64,000 nt of DNA, from NCBI RefSeq assembly GCF_014905395.1, contig NZ_BNDT01000001.1, positions 186,001 through 250,000 on the forward strand, in the 5' to 3' direction. The position numbers and the translations under genes are program-made. The stretch comes from Lactococcus taiwanensis (lineage in GTDB: Bacteria; Bacillota; Bacilli; Lactobacillales; Streptococcaceae). Of this stretch, positions 40,992 through 51,022 are shown in pieces; position 1 is the stretch's first letter; each line of letters begins with the position of its first letter. Below the pieces are notes generated by a model. It did no database searches and was not told the DNA's origin. It saw only the letters and a program-made list of their open reading frames with translations.

Positions 40992-42794
40992 GCCAATTCC
41001 AATGACAAAGAAAAGCAGTTGGTCAGAGTAATGAAGTGGGGTCGTTTCCTTGAGGGTCTGATTAAGTAAGGTCATCTGATCGGTGATAATACCATCAGCA
41101 CCGTAAAATTTCATCCGTGACATGGTATCTGCGTCATTTGGCGTCCAGGTAAAAACTTTTTTTCCTTGAGCATGGGCTTCATTGATAAATTTAGAGTTAA
41201 GGGTTGTGTACTCAATCGTAAAAAAGTCCATCTTTCCTTGAGGGGGTCCTACTACGCTAAAAGGCATGATATAGCCTGCTGTTACTGAGGGAGCAAGCTC
41301 TTTAAGCTCAGCAATGATATCGTAAGAAAGAGACTGAATAATATGTCCTTCTTGAAGAATTTCTGTTTGATACTTTTGGAGAAATGTTTTGAGCATTTCA
41401 GGGCTGTCTTCTTTGGTGGGTTTGATTTCAATTAAGAGTTTTTGATGTAATTTTTGAGCTTCTTTTAGATAATCATCAAAAGAGACGAGGTGAGCAGTTT
41501 GGCCGTTCTCATGCGCTTGCAGCTTTGTAAGCTGTGCTAGTGTCAGTTCATTGGGCTTTTTATTCACACCGGTCAATGCTTTAAGGTTGTAGTCGTGATA
41601 AACGATAAATTGGTGATCCTTCGTTTCTTGGATGTCCATTTCAATGTATTCTGGATGTGTGCTTTGACTCGTTTTTTTGAGGGCCTCAAGGGAGTTTTGA
41701 ACGCCATTTTTGTCGTCTACACCTCGATGTGAAGCGGCCATTGGTGTACTAGTAGAAGGATGTGCTAGAAAATCAGCATTGGATTGACCGACGAATAATA
41801 TAACACCCAAGATAAGAAGAACTGTCACAGCTTCCTTAAGACGCCGTGCTTTTAACGAGGTTTTTAAAGAAGAGTTAGGACTGAACCAGCTGAGTTTTTC
41901 GGGTAAAAAGTTTTGAAGCTTCATATAATCAACAGTGATAAAGAAGATACTTACAGTTGAGAGAACGATATTAATTACCCAAAGTACTTGAAGAAGGGTC
42001 ATGATAATGATAGCTGAGACAAAGCTTGCTTGTGGAGAGTAAAGCTCGATAGCATGCTGAATAAGTAATAGAAGGCTCTGAGAAAGTCCCATGACTAAGG
42101 TCAAACTACCTAGGACAATCAAAAATTGGAAGATAATGGAAAAAAGTTTTCGTTGTGTTTTTTTCCAACTGTGCTTTACTGCTTTTTTAAAAGGCTGATC
42201 ATGTAGAATCATCTCTGGAAGAGTGAAGATAAACCTAACAGCTAAATAAATCAGTAGAAGATAAAAAAGAATGAAAAGTCCTAAATATAAAAATTTATGT
42301 TCAAAAATGACATCCAAAATAAAGACAGGAATACGGACTTTGGCTAAAAGGGCAGAGTTAAAGCTCATACCAATAAGTGGTAAAATAAGGAAAAAATAAA
42401 ACAGAAAGAAAAAAAGTGTGCCAATCCTAATTTTTCGCAATTGTAAAAGCGTTCCTTTAAGGAGTTCACGTAACGTGATTTCTTGCCTTTGCTCAATAAA
42501 AAAAACCGTGAGGAGCAAAAAGGTGAATTCGAAGTAGACAGCAAGTAAAAGTAACAAAAGAATGAGCAGGAGGCTGAGAAAAACAAAAGGGTGTTCTTGC
42601 AGAATTATCCCCAGGTTATCATAGGAGAGGTAACTAATCTCACCCTGGTTAAGGATGAGGCGCGTGAGGTGGGAGAGAAGGGGAGTTAAAATAAACAGCA
42701 AAAAGCCATGCATGAGTAGGACGTCTCGATAATAGAGGCGAGCGTCACTGATGAATCTGAAAGTTTTTTTGAGGTTGGTTTTTAAGACGTGCAT
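40989..42794 (-). CDS. Membrane-anchored glycerophosphodiester phosphodiesterase
   Basis: 601 residues. The N-terminal 330 residues have about eight to nine hydrophobic segments (the GPDPase membrane domain). The C-terminal GDPD TIM barrel follows from about residue 350, with HRGVDDKNGVQNSLEAL (catalytic HR and E/N), EMDIQETKDHQFIVYHDYNL (E-D-H) and a late FTWTPNDADTM, GADGIITDQ. Such enzymes release glycerol-3-phosphate from glycerophosphodiesters, possibly derived from lipoteichoic acid turnover. The ATG follows AAGGGACAATT. It is transcribed toward the island. Confidence 0.92.
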   Translation of the reverse strand: MHVLKTNLKKTFRFISDARLYYRDVLLMHGFLLFILTPLLSHLTRLILNQGEISYLSYDNLGIILQEHPFVFLSLLLILLLLLLAVYFEFTFLLLTVFFIEQRQEITLRELLKGTLLQLRKIRIGTLFFFLFYFFLILPLIGMSFNSALLAKVRIPVFILDVIFEHKFLYLGLFILFYLLLIYLAVRFIFTLPEMILHDQPFKKAVKHSWKKTQRKLFSIIFQFLIVLGSLTLVMGLSQSLLLLIQHAIELYSPQASFVSAIIIMTLLQVLWVINIVLSTVSIFFITVDYMKLQNFLPEKLSWFSPNSSLKTSLKARRLKEAVTVLLILGVILFVGQSNADFLAHPSTSTPMAASHRGVDDKNGVQNSLEALKKTSQSTHPEYIEMDIQETKDHQFIVYHDYNLKALTGVNKKPNELTLAQLTKLQAHENGQTAHLVSFDDYLKEAQKLHQKLLIEIKPTKEDSPEMLKTFLQKYQTEILQEGHIIQSLSYDIIAELKELAPSVTAGYIMPFSVVGPPQGKMDFFTIEYTTLNSKFINEAHAQGKKVFTWTPNDADTMSRMKFYGADGIITDQMTLLNQTLKETTPLHYSDQLLFFVIGIG

Positions 42795-42980
42795 AATTGT
42801 CCCTTACTAAATAAAAATAAAAAATAATGGAAAGCCAGTTGTTTCAACTTGTAAATCAAGAAAGTAATTTTTAGAAGTCGAGGAACTGCACCATTATTAT
42901 AGCATTTTTGTTTTCATTCATCTGGCATGGATTGAAAAACTGGAAGCTGCTTATGAGAAGCAAGGCCGGGTGGTGCCATC

Positions 42981-43000
42981 TACTGACCAACCTGTCAGTA
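42981..43000. repeat. ACTGAC palindrome upstream of liaF
   Basis: TACTGAC-caacct-GTCAGTA, 65 nt before the liaF start, in the divergent GDPD/liaF gap. Between it and the -10 lies GACTGAGTC (43027-43035), a small palindrome in TTTAGACTGAGTCGCTTAA that could be a site for the downstream response regulator. Confidence 0.65.
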
Positions 43001-43050
43001 AAAAAGCAGAGAAAATACACCTTTAGACTGAGTCGCTTAACCGCTTTTTT

Positions 43051-43065
43051 TGATACAATAGGAGT
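43051..43065 (+). promoter_or_regulatory. Extended -10 of the liaFSR operon
   Basis: TGA-TACAAT (hexamer 43054-43059), 6 nt, then the ATG. AGGAG is present but ends 1 nt before the start, too close to work as a normal ribosome binding site. Confidence 0.5.
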
Positions 43066-43710
43066 ATGAATAAAAAACTGAAAGCAATCATCATTATCGA
43101 ATTTTTTATCGTGTTAGGATTGATTTTTCATGTTGTACGTACGCCGCATTTATGGGTGGTCTTGGGTCTAGCCATCTTATTTACTGTACTCGCTACACGC
43201 TCACGTGCGCGTGTACTACGAATGCTGAGCTTAATTTTCTGGGCGATTACAACGATGATTCTTTTCACGGTGGGCTGGTTTTGGTTAGCCATTGTTTTTC
43301 CAGCCATCATGTGTATTATTTTTTGGAAAAATAATCCAAGAGAAGGACAAACCATCTTTGGCTATGATATTTTTAATGGAGCATCTGCGGCAGAAAATGA
43401 TTCACTGGAAGCGCAAGGTCGTGCGAACGGAAATGATGTCATTGATCTAGAAGATTATAATTTTAAGGCTTCAGGAAACCGCTTGTCCATCAAAAAAAAT
43501 GCAGGGAACACTAAAATTATTGTTCCACATGATGTCGCAATCAAATTGGATGCGACTACCCAAACTGGTTTAATCAAAATTTTTGACGAAACACCACAGA
43601 TTAATGCGGGTAATCTCCATTATTTCTCAGAAGGATTTGACCATACAAGTAAAAGAATAACACTCTTTATTCGAGTAGAGACAGGAAATATTGAGGTAGT
43701 GCGCGGATGA
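43066..43710 (+). CDS. liaF: LiaF-like membrane protein (cell-envelope stress)
   Basis: 214 residues. The N-terminal 90 residues hold about four hydrophobic segments. The C-terminal soluble domain is of the LiaF C-terminal type (FKASGNRLSIKKNAGNTKIIVPHDVAIKLDATTQTGLIKIF and the end RITLFIRVETGNIEVVRG). LiaF proteins hold the cognate kinase inactive until the envelope is damaged. It overlaps the kinase gene by 4 nt and forms the LiaFSR (CesSR in lactococci) operon. Confidence 0.86.
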   Translation: MNKKLKAIIIIEFFIVLGLIFHVVRTPHLWVVLGLAILFTVLATRSRARVLRMLSLIFWAITTMILFTVGWFWLAIVFPAIMCIIFWKNNPREGQTIFGYDIFNGASAAENDSLEAQGRANGNDVIDLEDYNFKASGNRLSIKKNAGNTKIIVPHDVAIKLDATTQTGLIKIFDETPQINAGNLHYFSEGFDHTSKRITLFIRVETGNIEVVRG

Positions 43711-44708
43711 AAAAATCAATATTTACGACCTTTCTGGCAGTTTTTAGCATTATCGTAGTGATGTATCTTTTACTTTTTACTCTCATGAACAGTGGACAAT
43801 CCTTGGGAGGCATGACTAGAATCATTGGTGAGTTTCGTGAAAATCTTTATGGCCTATGGATTTTTATTTCAGTAGCAGGGCTTCTTGCACTAATTTTTAC
43901 TTTATTCAATCATATTGAGAATATGAGTATTGAGCAGCGGTTTCGTAACGATATCTCACGGGTCGAGCAGAATGAAGCACCAGAACTTCCAGAACTCCAA
44001 GAAGTGCATCACAAAATCATGACCATGTCTGCTGAGTTGCAAGAATTATCTAAGCAAAAATCCGCAGATAAAGCAGAAATTATTGAACTTGAACGTAAAC
44101 GTATCTCCCGTGAACTCCATGACTCAGTGAGTCAGGAACTTTTTGCTGCCACGATGATTTTATCCTCAGTAGCGGGTTCTACCCAAAATCTCACTAAAGA
44201 GCAAATTGAAACTCAAACCCAACTTGTTTTAAAGGTGTTGCATTCTGCCCAAAATGAGATGCGGGCGCTTTTGCTTCATCTGCGTCCTGTTGAATTGGAT
44301 GGTAAGAGTTTGGCAGAAGGACTGTCGGCCCTGACAGATGAACTGCAAGCCAAGATTTCGGCAAATATTACTGTGAAACTTGCAGATATTGAAGCTTCAA
44401 GCAATATTGAAGATAATCTTTTTCGGATGGCGCAAGAAATTTTATCTAATACCTTGCGGCATTCACAAGCAGATCACATTGAAGTAGCTCTGCGAGAAAC
44501 GCGAGGTAATATTATCTTAAAAATTGCTGATGATGGGGTGGGCTTTGACACTTCAGAGCGAGACAAGACTGCGAGCTATGGATTAGCAAACATTAAAGAG
44601 CGTGCCTTGTTGCTAGGAGGCGATGCTAAGGTAGTCTCAGCTCCTAATGCGGGGACAATGGTGGAGATTATTATTCCTCAGCCCAAAATAGAAGATAAAG
44701 AGAATTAG
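43707..44708 (+). CDS. cesS: Sensor histidine kinase LiaS/CesS
   Basis: 333 residues. Two membrane helices (about 5-25 and 46-67) with a very short extracytoplasmic loop make this an intramembrane-sensing kinase. HisKA_3 region: ELERKRISRELHDSVSQELFAA (phosphorylated His near residue 137). The HATPase part has MAQEILSNTLRHSQAD (N box) and ADDGVGFD with SYGLANIKERALLLGG. It controls the response to lipid II-binding bacteriocins and lysozyme in lactococci, by family knowledge. Confidence 0.94.
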   Translation: MKKSIFTTFLAVFSIIVVMYLLLFTLMNSGQSLGGMTRIIGEFRENLYGLWIFISVAGLLALIFTLFNHIENMSIEQRFRNDISRVEQNEAPELPELQEVHHKIMTMSAELQELSKQKSADKAEIIELERKRISRELHDSVSQELFAATMILSSVAGSTQNLTKEQIETQTQLVLKVLHSAQNEMRALLLHLRPVELDGKSLAEGLSALTDELQAKISANITVKLADIEASSNIEDNLFRMAQEILSNTLRHSQADHIEVALRETRGNIILKIADDGVGFDTSERDKTASYGLANIKERALLLGGDAKVVSAPNAGTMVEIIIPQPKIEDKEN

Positions 44709-44718
44709 AAAGTAAAAT

Positions 44719-45348
44719 ATGGAAAAAATAAAACTCTTGATTGTAGATGATCATCAGATGGTTCGTTTAGGACTTTCAAGTTTCATGAATATCCAACCTG
44801 ATATAGAAGTTGTCGGAGAAGCATCAGATGGTGAGTCTGGCTTTTTGAAGACAGAAAGTCTCAACCCTGATGTTATTTTGATGGATTTAGTAATGGATCG
44901 TCTCGACGGGATTGGTGCAACACAAAAAATTTTAGCAAAAAATCCGGAGCGTAAAATCTTGATTTTGACGAGCTTTATTGATGATGAAAAGGTTTTTCCA
45001 GCTCTGGCAGCTGGCGCTAAGGGATACATTCTGAAAACTTCCCAAGCCGCCGAGATAGCCAACGCAATCCGTAAGGTTGCTAAAGGCGAAGATGTACTTT
45101 CGGAAGCTGTTAAAGAAAAAATAGCTCAGCAAAAACACCGGAAACACGAGCTTCATGATGATTTATCAAAGCGGGAGATGGAAGTTTTGAAAGTGCTTGC
45201 TACTGGGCTTTCCAATCAAGAAATTGCTGATGAACTTTTTATAAGTTTAAAAACAGTAAAAACCCATGTTTCTAATATTTTTAACAAACTAGAAGTCTCT
45301 GATCGCACACAGGCAACGATTTATGCCATTCAACATCATTTGGTTTAG
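44719..45348 (+). CDS. cesR: Response regulator LiaR/CesR
   Basis: 209 residues of the NarL/FixJ family. Receiver: [14 protein letters not shown], the phosphoacceptor Asp in [15 protein letters not shown] (about residue 55), LTSF and the Lys in GYILKTSQ. LuxR-type [42 protein letters not shown]. It follows the kinase by 10 nt with AGAAAG as a weak ribosome binding site, so it is the partner of cesS. Confidence 0.95.
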   Translation: MEKIKLLIVDDHQMVRLGLSSFMNIQPDIEVVGEASDGESGFLKTESLNPDVILMDLVMDRLDGIGATQKILAKNPERKILILTSFIDDEKVFPALAAGAKGYILKTSQAAEIANAIRKVAKGEDVLSEAVKEKIAQQKHRKHELHDDLSKREMEVLKVLATGLSNQEIADELFISLKTVKTHVSNIFNKLEVSDRTQATIYAIQHHLV

Positions 45349-45447
45349 ATGAGAAAAACTCAGACTAAGGCGCGGACTTTCCCCGAAAAGTCATAGGATT
45401 TGTGATATAATTTATAAAGAACCAAAATATAATTAGATTGAAAAAAG

Positions 45448-46254
45448 ATGGATAAAATATTAGAAAAAGCAAAAGCGATCAAAATTATTTTCTTTGATAT
45501 TGATGACACTTTACGTGTTAAGACCAGCGGATTTATGCCCGAATCAATCACACAAGTTTTCGAAAAATTGCGTGAAAAAGGGATTATGACAGGGATTGCT
45601 ACTGGGCGGAATCTCTATGGGGTTGTTCCTGAAGTTCGTGATTTACATCCCGATTTTTATGTGGCAATCAATGGGGCTTATGTAGAAGAGGTAAAAAGTC
45701 ACAATATCCTCTACAAAAATACCTTTTCCACACCACTGGTAGAGGAAATTATCACATGGTTAGAGCAGGAAAAAAGTGAATATGCCTTTGTGGCAAGCGA
45801 CAGTCTGAAAGTTTCAAAATGGGATAAGATTGCTAAAGAAGCAATCAGCCCCGTTTATGCTGAGCTTGAAGAAGATCCAGCTTACTACCAAAAACAGGAT
45901 ATTTATCAAATGCTGACCATTTCCGATCATGACGACCAACTTGTCTTGCCTGAGCATTTGGCTCAGCAAATTCGACTGGTTCGTTGGCATCCGAACAGTT
46001 CGGATGTAGTGCCTATGGCTGGCTCCAAAGCGATTGGTTGTCAGAAAGTACTAGAAGCCTTAGATTTAAAACCAGAAAATATGCTGAATTTTGGCGATGG
46101 CCTAAATGATCGTGAACTTTTTGATTTTGCTGGTTTATCTGTAGCCATGAAAATTTCACATCCAGAAATTTTGGAAAAGGCTGATTATGTGACAGATACA
46201 GTGGAAAATGATGGGATTTTAAAAGCCCTACAAGCACTTAAAATTATTGACTAG
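45448..46254 (+). CDS. Cof-type HAD hydrolase
   Basis: 268 residues. Motif I FFDIDDTLRVK (nucleophile Asp), motif II IATGRN, motif III Lys in GSKAIGCQKVLEALDLKPENMLNFGDGLNDRELFDFAG, which also carries motif IV GDGLND. It is an IIB-type HAD phosphatase acting on sugar phosphates or related metabolites; the substrate cannot be predicted. The upstream region has CTCAGACTAAG (45359-45369), which loosely resembles an envelope-stress regulator box, and a TATAAT near 45405. Confidence 0.9.
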   Translation: MDKILEKAKAIKIIFFDIDDTLRVKTSGFMPESITQVFEKLREKGIMTGIATGRNLYGVVPEVRDLHPDFYVAINGAYVEEVKSHNILYKNTFSTPLVEEIITWLEQEKSEYAFVASDSLKVSKWDKIAKEAISPVYAELEEDPAYYQKQDIYQMLTISDHDDQLVLPEHLAQQIRLVRWHPNSSDVVPMAGSKAIGCQKVLEALDLKPENMLNFGDGLNDRELFDFAGLSVAMKISHPEILEKADYVTDTVENDGILKALQALKIID

Positions 46255-46328
46255 TTAATCAGCGACTTACAGAATTGTAAGTAACGGTTGACGAATTTAT
46301 TGATAGAATAATAAAGAAAGGATGACAG

Positions 46329-46373
46329 ATGCATAAGGAATACCCTTTTGTACTTGTCAAACGACTAAAATGA
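46329..46373 (+). CDS. 14-codon leader ORF overlapping the cyclophilin start
   Basis: ATG 46329 stands 7 nt behind AGAAAGGA and encodes [14 protein letters not shown], stopping with TGA inside the ATGA that starts the cyclophilin gene. The cyclophilin ATG has no ribosome binding site of its own, so translation is probably coupled through this short ORF. Confidence 0.5.
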   Translation: MHKEYPFVLVKRLK

Positions 46374-46960
46374 CTTACCCACAACTTGATCTTAAAAACT
46401 ATAACGGAACAACTGCTATTATTAAAACTAACCATGGAAAAATGACAGTAAAACTCTTTGATGACGTTGCTCCAAAGACAGTAAAAAACTTTATCGAACT
46501 TAGCAAACAAGGCTATTATGACGGCGTGATTTTTCATCGAATCATCAAAGATTTCATGATTCAAGGGGGAGATCCAACAGGTACAGGGATGGGCGGCAGC
46601 TCCATTTACGGAGAAAAGTTTGAAGATGAGTTTTCAATGGACGTCTTCAACCTTCGTGGTGCTCTCTCTATGGCAAATGCTGGTCCAAATACAAATGGTA
46701 GCCAATTTTTCATTGTACAAAATAAAAATCTCCCTTATCCTAAAGATGCTTTAGTGCAAGGAGGTTGGCCTGAAGAAGTCGCTGAAGTTTATACAGAGGG
46801 TGGTACGCCGCATCTTGATGGGCGCCACACCGTTTTTGGACAGTTAGTTGATGCAGAGAGCTACGAAGTTCTTGATGCTATTGCAGCTGTACGTACAGGT
46901 GCGCAAGATAAACCTGTAGACGATGTAGTGATTGAATCTGTGGAAATTATCGAGAAATAA
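46370..46960 (+). CDS. ppiB: Cyclophilin-type peptidyl-prolyl cis-trans isomerase
   Basis: 196 residues, cytoplasmic (no signal peptide). Cyclophilin signatures: [36 protein letters not shown] with the catalytic Arg, [19 protein letters not shown] and HTVFGQLVD. An insert near residues 125-145 ([27 protein letters not shown]) is common in the streptococcal and lactococcal enzymes. It begins in the overlap with a 14-codon ORF. The S1-domain gene follows 1 nt after its stop. Confidence 0.94.
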   Translation: MTYPQLDLKNYNGTTAIIKTNHGKMTVKLFDDVAPKTVKNFIELSKQGYYDGVIFHRIIKDFMIQGGDPTGTGMGGSSIYGEKFEDEFSMDVFNLRGALSMANAGPNTNGSQFFIVQNKNLPYPKDALVQGGWPEEVAEVYTEGGTPHLDGRHTVFGQLVDAESYEVLDAIAAVRTGAQDKPVDDVVIESVEIIEK

Positions 46961-46961
46961 G

Positions 46962-47402
46962 ATGGTAGCAAAACGTCCAAAAATCGGAGATATTGTTGAA
47001 GTAGAAGTCATCGGAATGCAAGACTACGGGGCTTTTGTCAAATTTTTCCTCCCGGAAGTTGCTGATGAGATGGTCAGTAAGACCCCAAAGCAATCTGTTG
47101 GGAACATAGAGCAAAAAGGTTTAATCCATATCTCAGAAATCCAATCTGGCTATGTCAAAAGCATTCATGACGTAGTTAAGATTGGTCAAAAAATAAACGC
47201 ACAAATCATTGATATTGATGAATACAATGGCAAAATCAGCCTATCAATACGGAGTTTAGAAACAACGCCCCAAGTTCATCATATCTACCGAAAAAAACAT
47301 TTTACCGATTCGAGAGATAAAATTGGCTTCAAAACTTTGGAACAATCCCTCTCTCACTGGGTGGAAGAAAACGAGGCTTACCTAAAAGCGCAGAAAAAAT
47401 AG
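46962..47402 (+). CDS. S1 RNA-binding domain protein (CvfD/GSP13-like)
   Basis: 146 residues from ATG 46962, directly after the cyclophilin stop; the in-frame start at 46932 overlaps ppiB and is rejected. One S1 domain: IGDIVEVEVIGMQDYGAFVKFFLPE ... KGLIHISEIQSGYVKSIHDVVKIGQKINAQIIDIDEYNGKISLSIRSLE, with the usual hydrophobic and Gly pattern. A helical C-terminal part follows. CvfD-like proteins act as post-transcriptional regulators in streptococci. Confidence 0.88.
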   Translation: MVAKRPKIGDIVEVEVIGMQDYGAFVKFFLPEVADEMVSKTPKQSVGNIEQKGLIHISEIQSGYVKSIHDVVKIGQKINAQIIDIDEYNGKISLSIRSLETTPQVHHIYRKKHFTDSRDKIGFKTLEQSLSHWVEENEAYLKAQKK

Positions 47403-47421
47403 CCAAAAGTGAGGATTTTCT

Positions 47422-48027
47422 TTGACTGAGAATGTATTAAGATACACCAAAAGAGTTTTTAATATTATTACCATCCTTGGCTTTATTGCAACAATTGTTG
47501 GTGGTGTCTATCTCTGGCGTTTAGGGGCTTTTCAAGACCAAGCCATTTTGCAACAACTCATTGTGGCGCATCGGTTTTTAGGCCCTCTCATTTTCTTGTG
47601 TATGCAAGTCCTTCAAGTCATTGTACCAATTATTCCTGGTGGCATTACCATGGCTGCTGGTGTCATGATTTTCGGACCAGTATGGGGCTTTGTCTACAAC
47701 TACGTTGGAATTATGGTAGGCTCCTTTTTATTATTTCACTTTGGAAAAAAATATGGTGCCTCCCTTGCAAAAACCTTTGTCAAAGAAAAGACCTATACAA
47801 AGTATATGGGGTGGCTGGATAAGGGACAAAAGCGCTTTAATATTATTTTCGCTTTATTAATCCTTTCGCCAATTGCTCCTGATGATGCGCTTGTCCTCAT
47901 TGCAAGTCAGACGAAGATGACCTGGAGATTTTTTACGTGGACGATGATTCTCTGTAAGCCACTCCCTATTCTTTTGTATTCTTATTTGCTTATTTTTGGA
48001 GGTGGCTTTCTCAGGCACTTTCTATAA
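47422..48027 (+). CDS. TVP38/TMEM64 (VTT-domain) family membrane protein
   Basis: 201 residues from TTG 47422 behind GTGAGGA. Five or six hydrophobic segments with the VTT core VIPGGITMAAGVMIFGPVWGFVYNYVGIMVGSFLLFHFGKKYG and the later LSPIAPDDALVLIASQTKMTW. Bacterial relatives (DedA superfamily) are linked to lipid carrier or phospholipid movement across the membrane. It shares the strand of the S1 gene with a 19-nt gap, so probably one operon. A short hairpin with ACTGAAAGTATTTTCAGT follows. Confidence 0.85.
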   Translation: MTENVLRYTKRVFNIITILGFIATIVGGVYLWRLGAFQDQAILQQLIVAHRFLGPLIFLCMQVLQVIVPIIPGGITMAAGVMIFGPVWGFVYNYVGIMVGSFLLFHFGKKYGASLAKTFVKEKTYTKYMGWLDKGQKRFNIIFALLILSPIAPDDALVLIASQTKMTWRFFTWTMILCKPLPILLYSYLLIFGGGFLRHFL

Positions 48028-48099
48028 AATACTGAAAGTATTTTCAGTATTTTTTTCTGAAATTTTTTGTAAAGATTACCCAAATCTTCTAAAAAAATG

Positions 48100-48306
48100 T
48101 ATAATAGAATGGATTTATCACTTGAAAAAAGTGAACTCGCTCGTGTTCTGTGTCGCTCATGGCATTTAAGCTTGCTGATAACAGGAGCGACAAAACACGA
48201 ATATTCCAACCTCTCGGAATTAAAAACAATCCACGAACATCTTGAACACAGGTGCAGGAGCCGCCTATTTAAAATGTTTCGGAGGATAGACTGACTGGAG
48301 CTAGTT
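48100..48306 (+). promoter_or_regulatory. Structured leader of rodA
   Basis: TATAAT at 48100-48105 is followed by about 195 nt before the rodA TTG. Visible stems: CGTGTT plus GTCGCTC (48142-48158) with GAGCGAC plus AACACG (48185-48199); ATTCC/GGAAT (48203-48220); CGAACAT (48234-48240) with ATGTTTCG (48274-48281), enclosing AGGTG/CGCCT. A GGAGG follows the last stem immediately. It matches no riboswitch class that I recognise. Confidence 0.5.
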
Positions 48307-49554
48307 TTGAATAAAAAGAAACAAACGAAATTTTCATTTGATGCAAGAATTGACTATGGTTTAATCTTACCGGCTTTCATGCTGATTCTTATCGGGCTTT
48401 ATGCCTTGTACGTGGCCCTTTCTCATGATCACCCGACACAAGCAACGCAAATGCTTGTTCAACAGGGCACATGGATTGTTGTGGGGCTCTTTATTGCACT
48501 TATTGTGATGCACATGGATTCGCGCTTTTTATGGAATCTTACACCCTTTTTTTACCTCTTAGGTTTAGTTTTGATGGTCTTGCCCATTTTCTTCTATAAT
48601 GATGCAACCTACGCTTCTACCGGAGCAAAAAACTGGGTGGCTTTTGGAGGGCGCAATCTCTTTCAACCCTCCGAATTTATGAAAATCTCCTATATTCTCT
48701 TTTCGGCACGGCTAGTGGTCACTTTTCAAAATAAACTAAGAAATCGAATTTTAAAGGATGATTTCCGACTCATTGGCCGTCTTTTATTAGCGCTGCTCCC
48801 CGTTGCAGTACTTACAGCCTTGCAACATGACTTTGGGACTTTTATGGTTTTTGGTGCTATATTTGCTGGGATTATCCTCGTTGCAGGGATTTCTTGGAAA
48901 ATCTTAGCCCCCGCCTTTCTCGCCGTTTTTGCTGCAGCAGGAGGTATTGTCGCCTTAGTCGCCTCACCTGGAGGGCAAAAGTTTCTTGAGAGCACCCATT
49001 TTGCTCAATATCAGGTCAATCGTTTTATAGCTTGGCTCCATCCTTTTGAATACTCGCAGACTTTTAGTTTACAACAAGCCCGCTCATTAATTTCTATTGG
49101 TATTGGTGGAGTTTGGGGTAAAGGGGTTGGTTCAGCAAGTGTGAATGTTCCGGTTCGTGAATCAGACATGATCTTCACCGTTATAGCGGAAGACTTTGGC
49201 TTTGTTGGTTCTGCCTTTTTGATTTTCTTATATTTTATGCTTATTTATCGGATGATTCGGGTAACCTTCAACTCAAATAATCAATTTTATACCTACATTT
49301 CAACGGGGATTATCATGATGATTCTTTTCCATGTCTTTGAAAATATAGGAGCTGCTATTGGTGTAGTACCACTGACTGGGATTCCGTTGCCCTTTATTTC
49401 ACAAGGGGGCTCCGCTTTGATGTCCAATATTATAGGATTAGGGCTTGTTTTATCTATGAAATACAATCAATTGCCAACTTGGGCTGAAAAACATGGACAG
49501 ATTCCAGAACCTAAAGCCGGTGGACGTGCAGCACGGCGGAAAAATAAGCGTTAA
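48307..49554 (+). CDS. rodA: SEDS peptidoglycan polymerase, RodA type
   Basis: 415 residues with ten hydrophobic segments, from TTG 48307 behind GGAG. SEDS features: STGAKNWVAFGGRNLFQPSEFMKISY (near residue 102), LLPVAVLTALQHDFGTFMVF (the QxDxG-like catalytic loop Asp), and PLTGIPLPFISQGGSALMSNIIGLGLVLSM. The PLPFISQGG form is that of streptococcal RodA, and gyrB with a HAD gene downstream is the streptococcal rodA neighbourhood, so RodA is preferred to FtsW. It polymerises lateral-wall glycan with a class B PBP. Confidence 0.9.
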   Translation: MNKKKQTKFSFDARIDYGLILPAFMLILIGLYALYVALSHDHPTQATQMLVQQGTWIVVGLFIALIVMHMDSRFLWNLTPFFYLLGLVLMVLPIFFYNDATYASTGAKNWVAFGGRNLFQPSEFMKISYILFSARLVVTFQNKLRNRILKDDFRLIGRLLLALLPVAVLTALQHDFGTFMVFGAIFAGIILVAGISWKILAPAFLAVFAAAGGIVALVASPGGQKFLESTHFAQYQVNRFIAWLHPFEYSQTFSLQQARSLISIGIGGVWGKGVGSASVNVPVRESDMIFTVIAEDFGFVGSAFLIFLYFMLIYRMIRVTFNSNNQFYTYISTGIIMMILFHVFENIGAAIGVVPLTGIPLPFISQGGSALMSNIIGLGLVLSMKYNQLPTWAEKHGQIPEPKAGGRAARRKNKR

Positions 49555-49625
49555 ATTATTCTCTTATTCTTGAAGAATATGCTAAAATGTAAGGGTAGTA
49601 TTATTCGGATAGGAGTGGATGAATT

Positions 49626-50054
49626 ATGAAATATGCAGTGCGGTACACATCGCGTGGTGGGAATACAAAAGCTGTTGCTGAGCTGATTGCTCAAGAAGCA
49701 GGCGTGGAAGCGCTCCGTGTTTTTGAACCTCTCACAGAAGAAGTAGATGTTCTCTTTTTAGGTGCAGGCGTATGGTTTATGAATGTGACGAAAGAAATGA
49801 AAGAATTTCTAGCTCACTTGGATAAAAATAGAATCAAAAAAATTGTGGTATTTTCAACCTCAGCTGATTTGGATTCTGCGACAAAAGTCATTAAAGGAGC
49901 GGCCAATAAAGCGGGTATCCCGGTTGATGACCGTAGTTTAACTTTGAAACTTGGTTTTCAAGGGTTTAGTTTAATGGCTCCAGCTGGTGGTGATCTTAAA
50001 CCTGCACAAGTACAAAAAGTGAAAAAATTTGCGGATCAAGTCCTTACAAATTGA
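49626..50054 (+). CDS. Flavodoxin-like protein
   Basis: 142 residues behind AGGAGTGG. The first strand and phosphate loop are YAVRYTSRGGNTKAVAELIA (T-x-x-G-x-T-type FMN phosphate binding), then VLFLGAGVWFMNVTKEMKEFLAHL and KIVVFSTSADL. It is shorter than canonical short-chain flavodoxins in the loop regions and may be a flavodoxin-domain protein of the nitric oxide synthase or WrbA type. The partner reductase is not visible. The terminator after it is the ACTGAC palindrome. Confidence 0.82.
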   Translation: MKYAVRYTSRGGNTKAVAELIAQEAGVEALRVFEPLTEEVDVLFLGAGVWFMNVTKEMKEFLAHLDKNRIKKIVVFSTSADLDSATKVIKGAANKAGIPVDDRSLTLKLGFQGFSLMAPAGGDLKPAQVQKVKKFADQVLTN

Positions 50055-50060
50055 TAAAAT

Positions 50061-50108
50061 AACATAAAAAAAGTTACTGACAGACTGGTCAGTAACTTTT
50101 TTTATGTT
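50061..50108. terminator. ACTGAC palindrome within a 21-bp perfect inverted repeat
   Basis: The arms at 50061-50081 and 50088-50108 are exact reverse complements (inner part AAGTTACTGAC/GTCAGTAACTT) with a 6-nt loop. The A run on the left and T run on the right make it a strong bidirectional terminator. Confidence 0.85.
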
Positions 50109-50232
50109 ATATGTAAGAGGATACAGAAAACGCTTTAAATTTTTGTATTTTCAAGAGAGAAGTGCTAAAATAATTTTTGTGAGAGAAATCTCAATAAATT
50201 AAAGAGTGATTGCCTGAAACGACAACCATTGA

Positions 50233-51012
<780 letters not shown>

Positions 51013-51022
51013 TAAACCAAAA

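Noticed and set aside
48097-48294. Open frame of 65 codons ahead of rodA
   Set aside because: It has no ribosome binding site and overlaps the -10, its composition is unlike a protein, and the same bases form stable stems of an RNA leader.
48307-49554. Naming the SEDS gene ftsW
   Set aside because: The PLPFISQGG motif and the gyrB neighbourhood fit streptococcal RodA better; a phylogeny would settle it.
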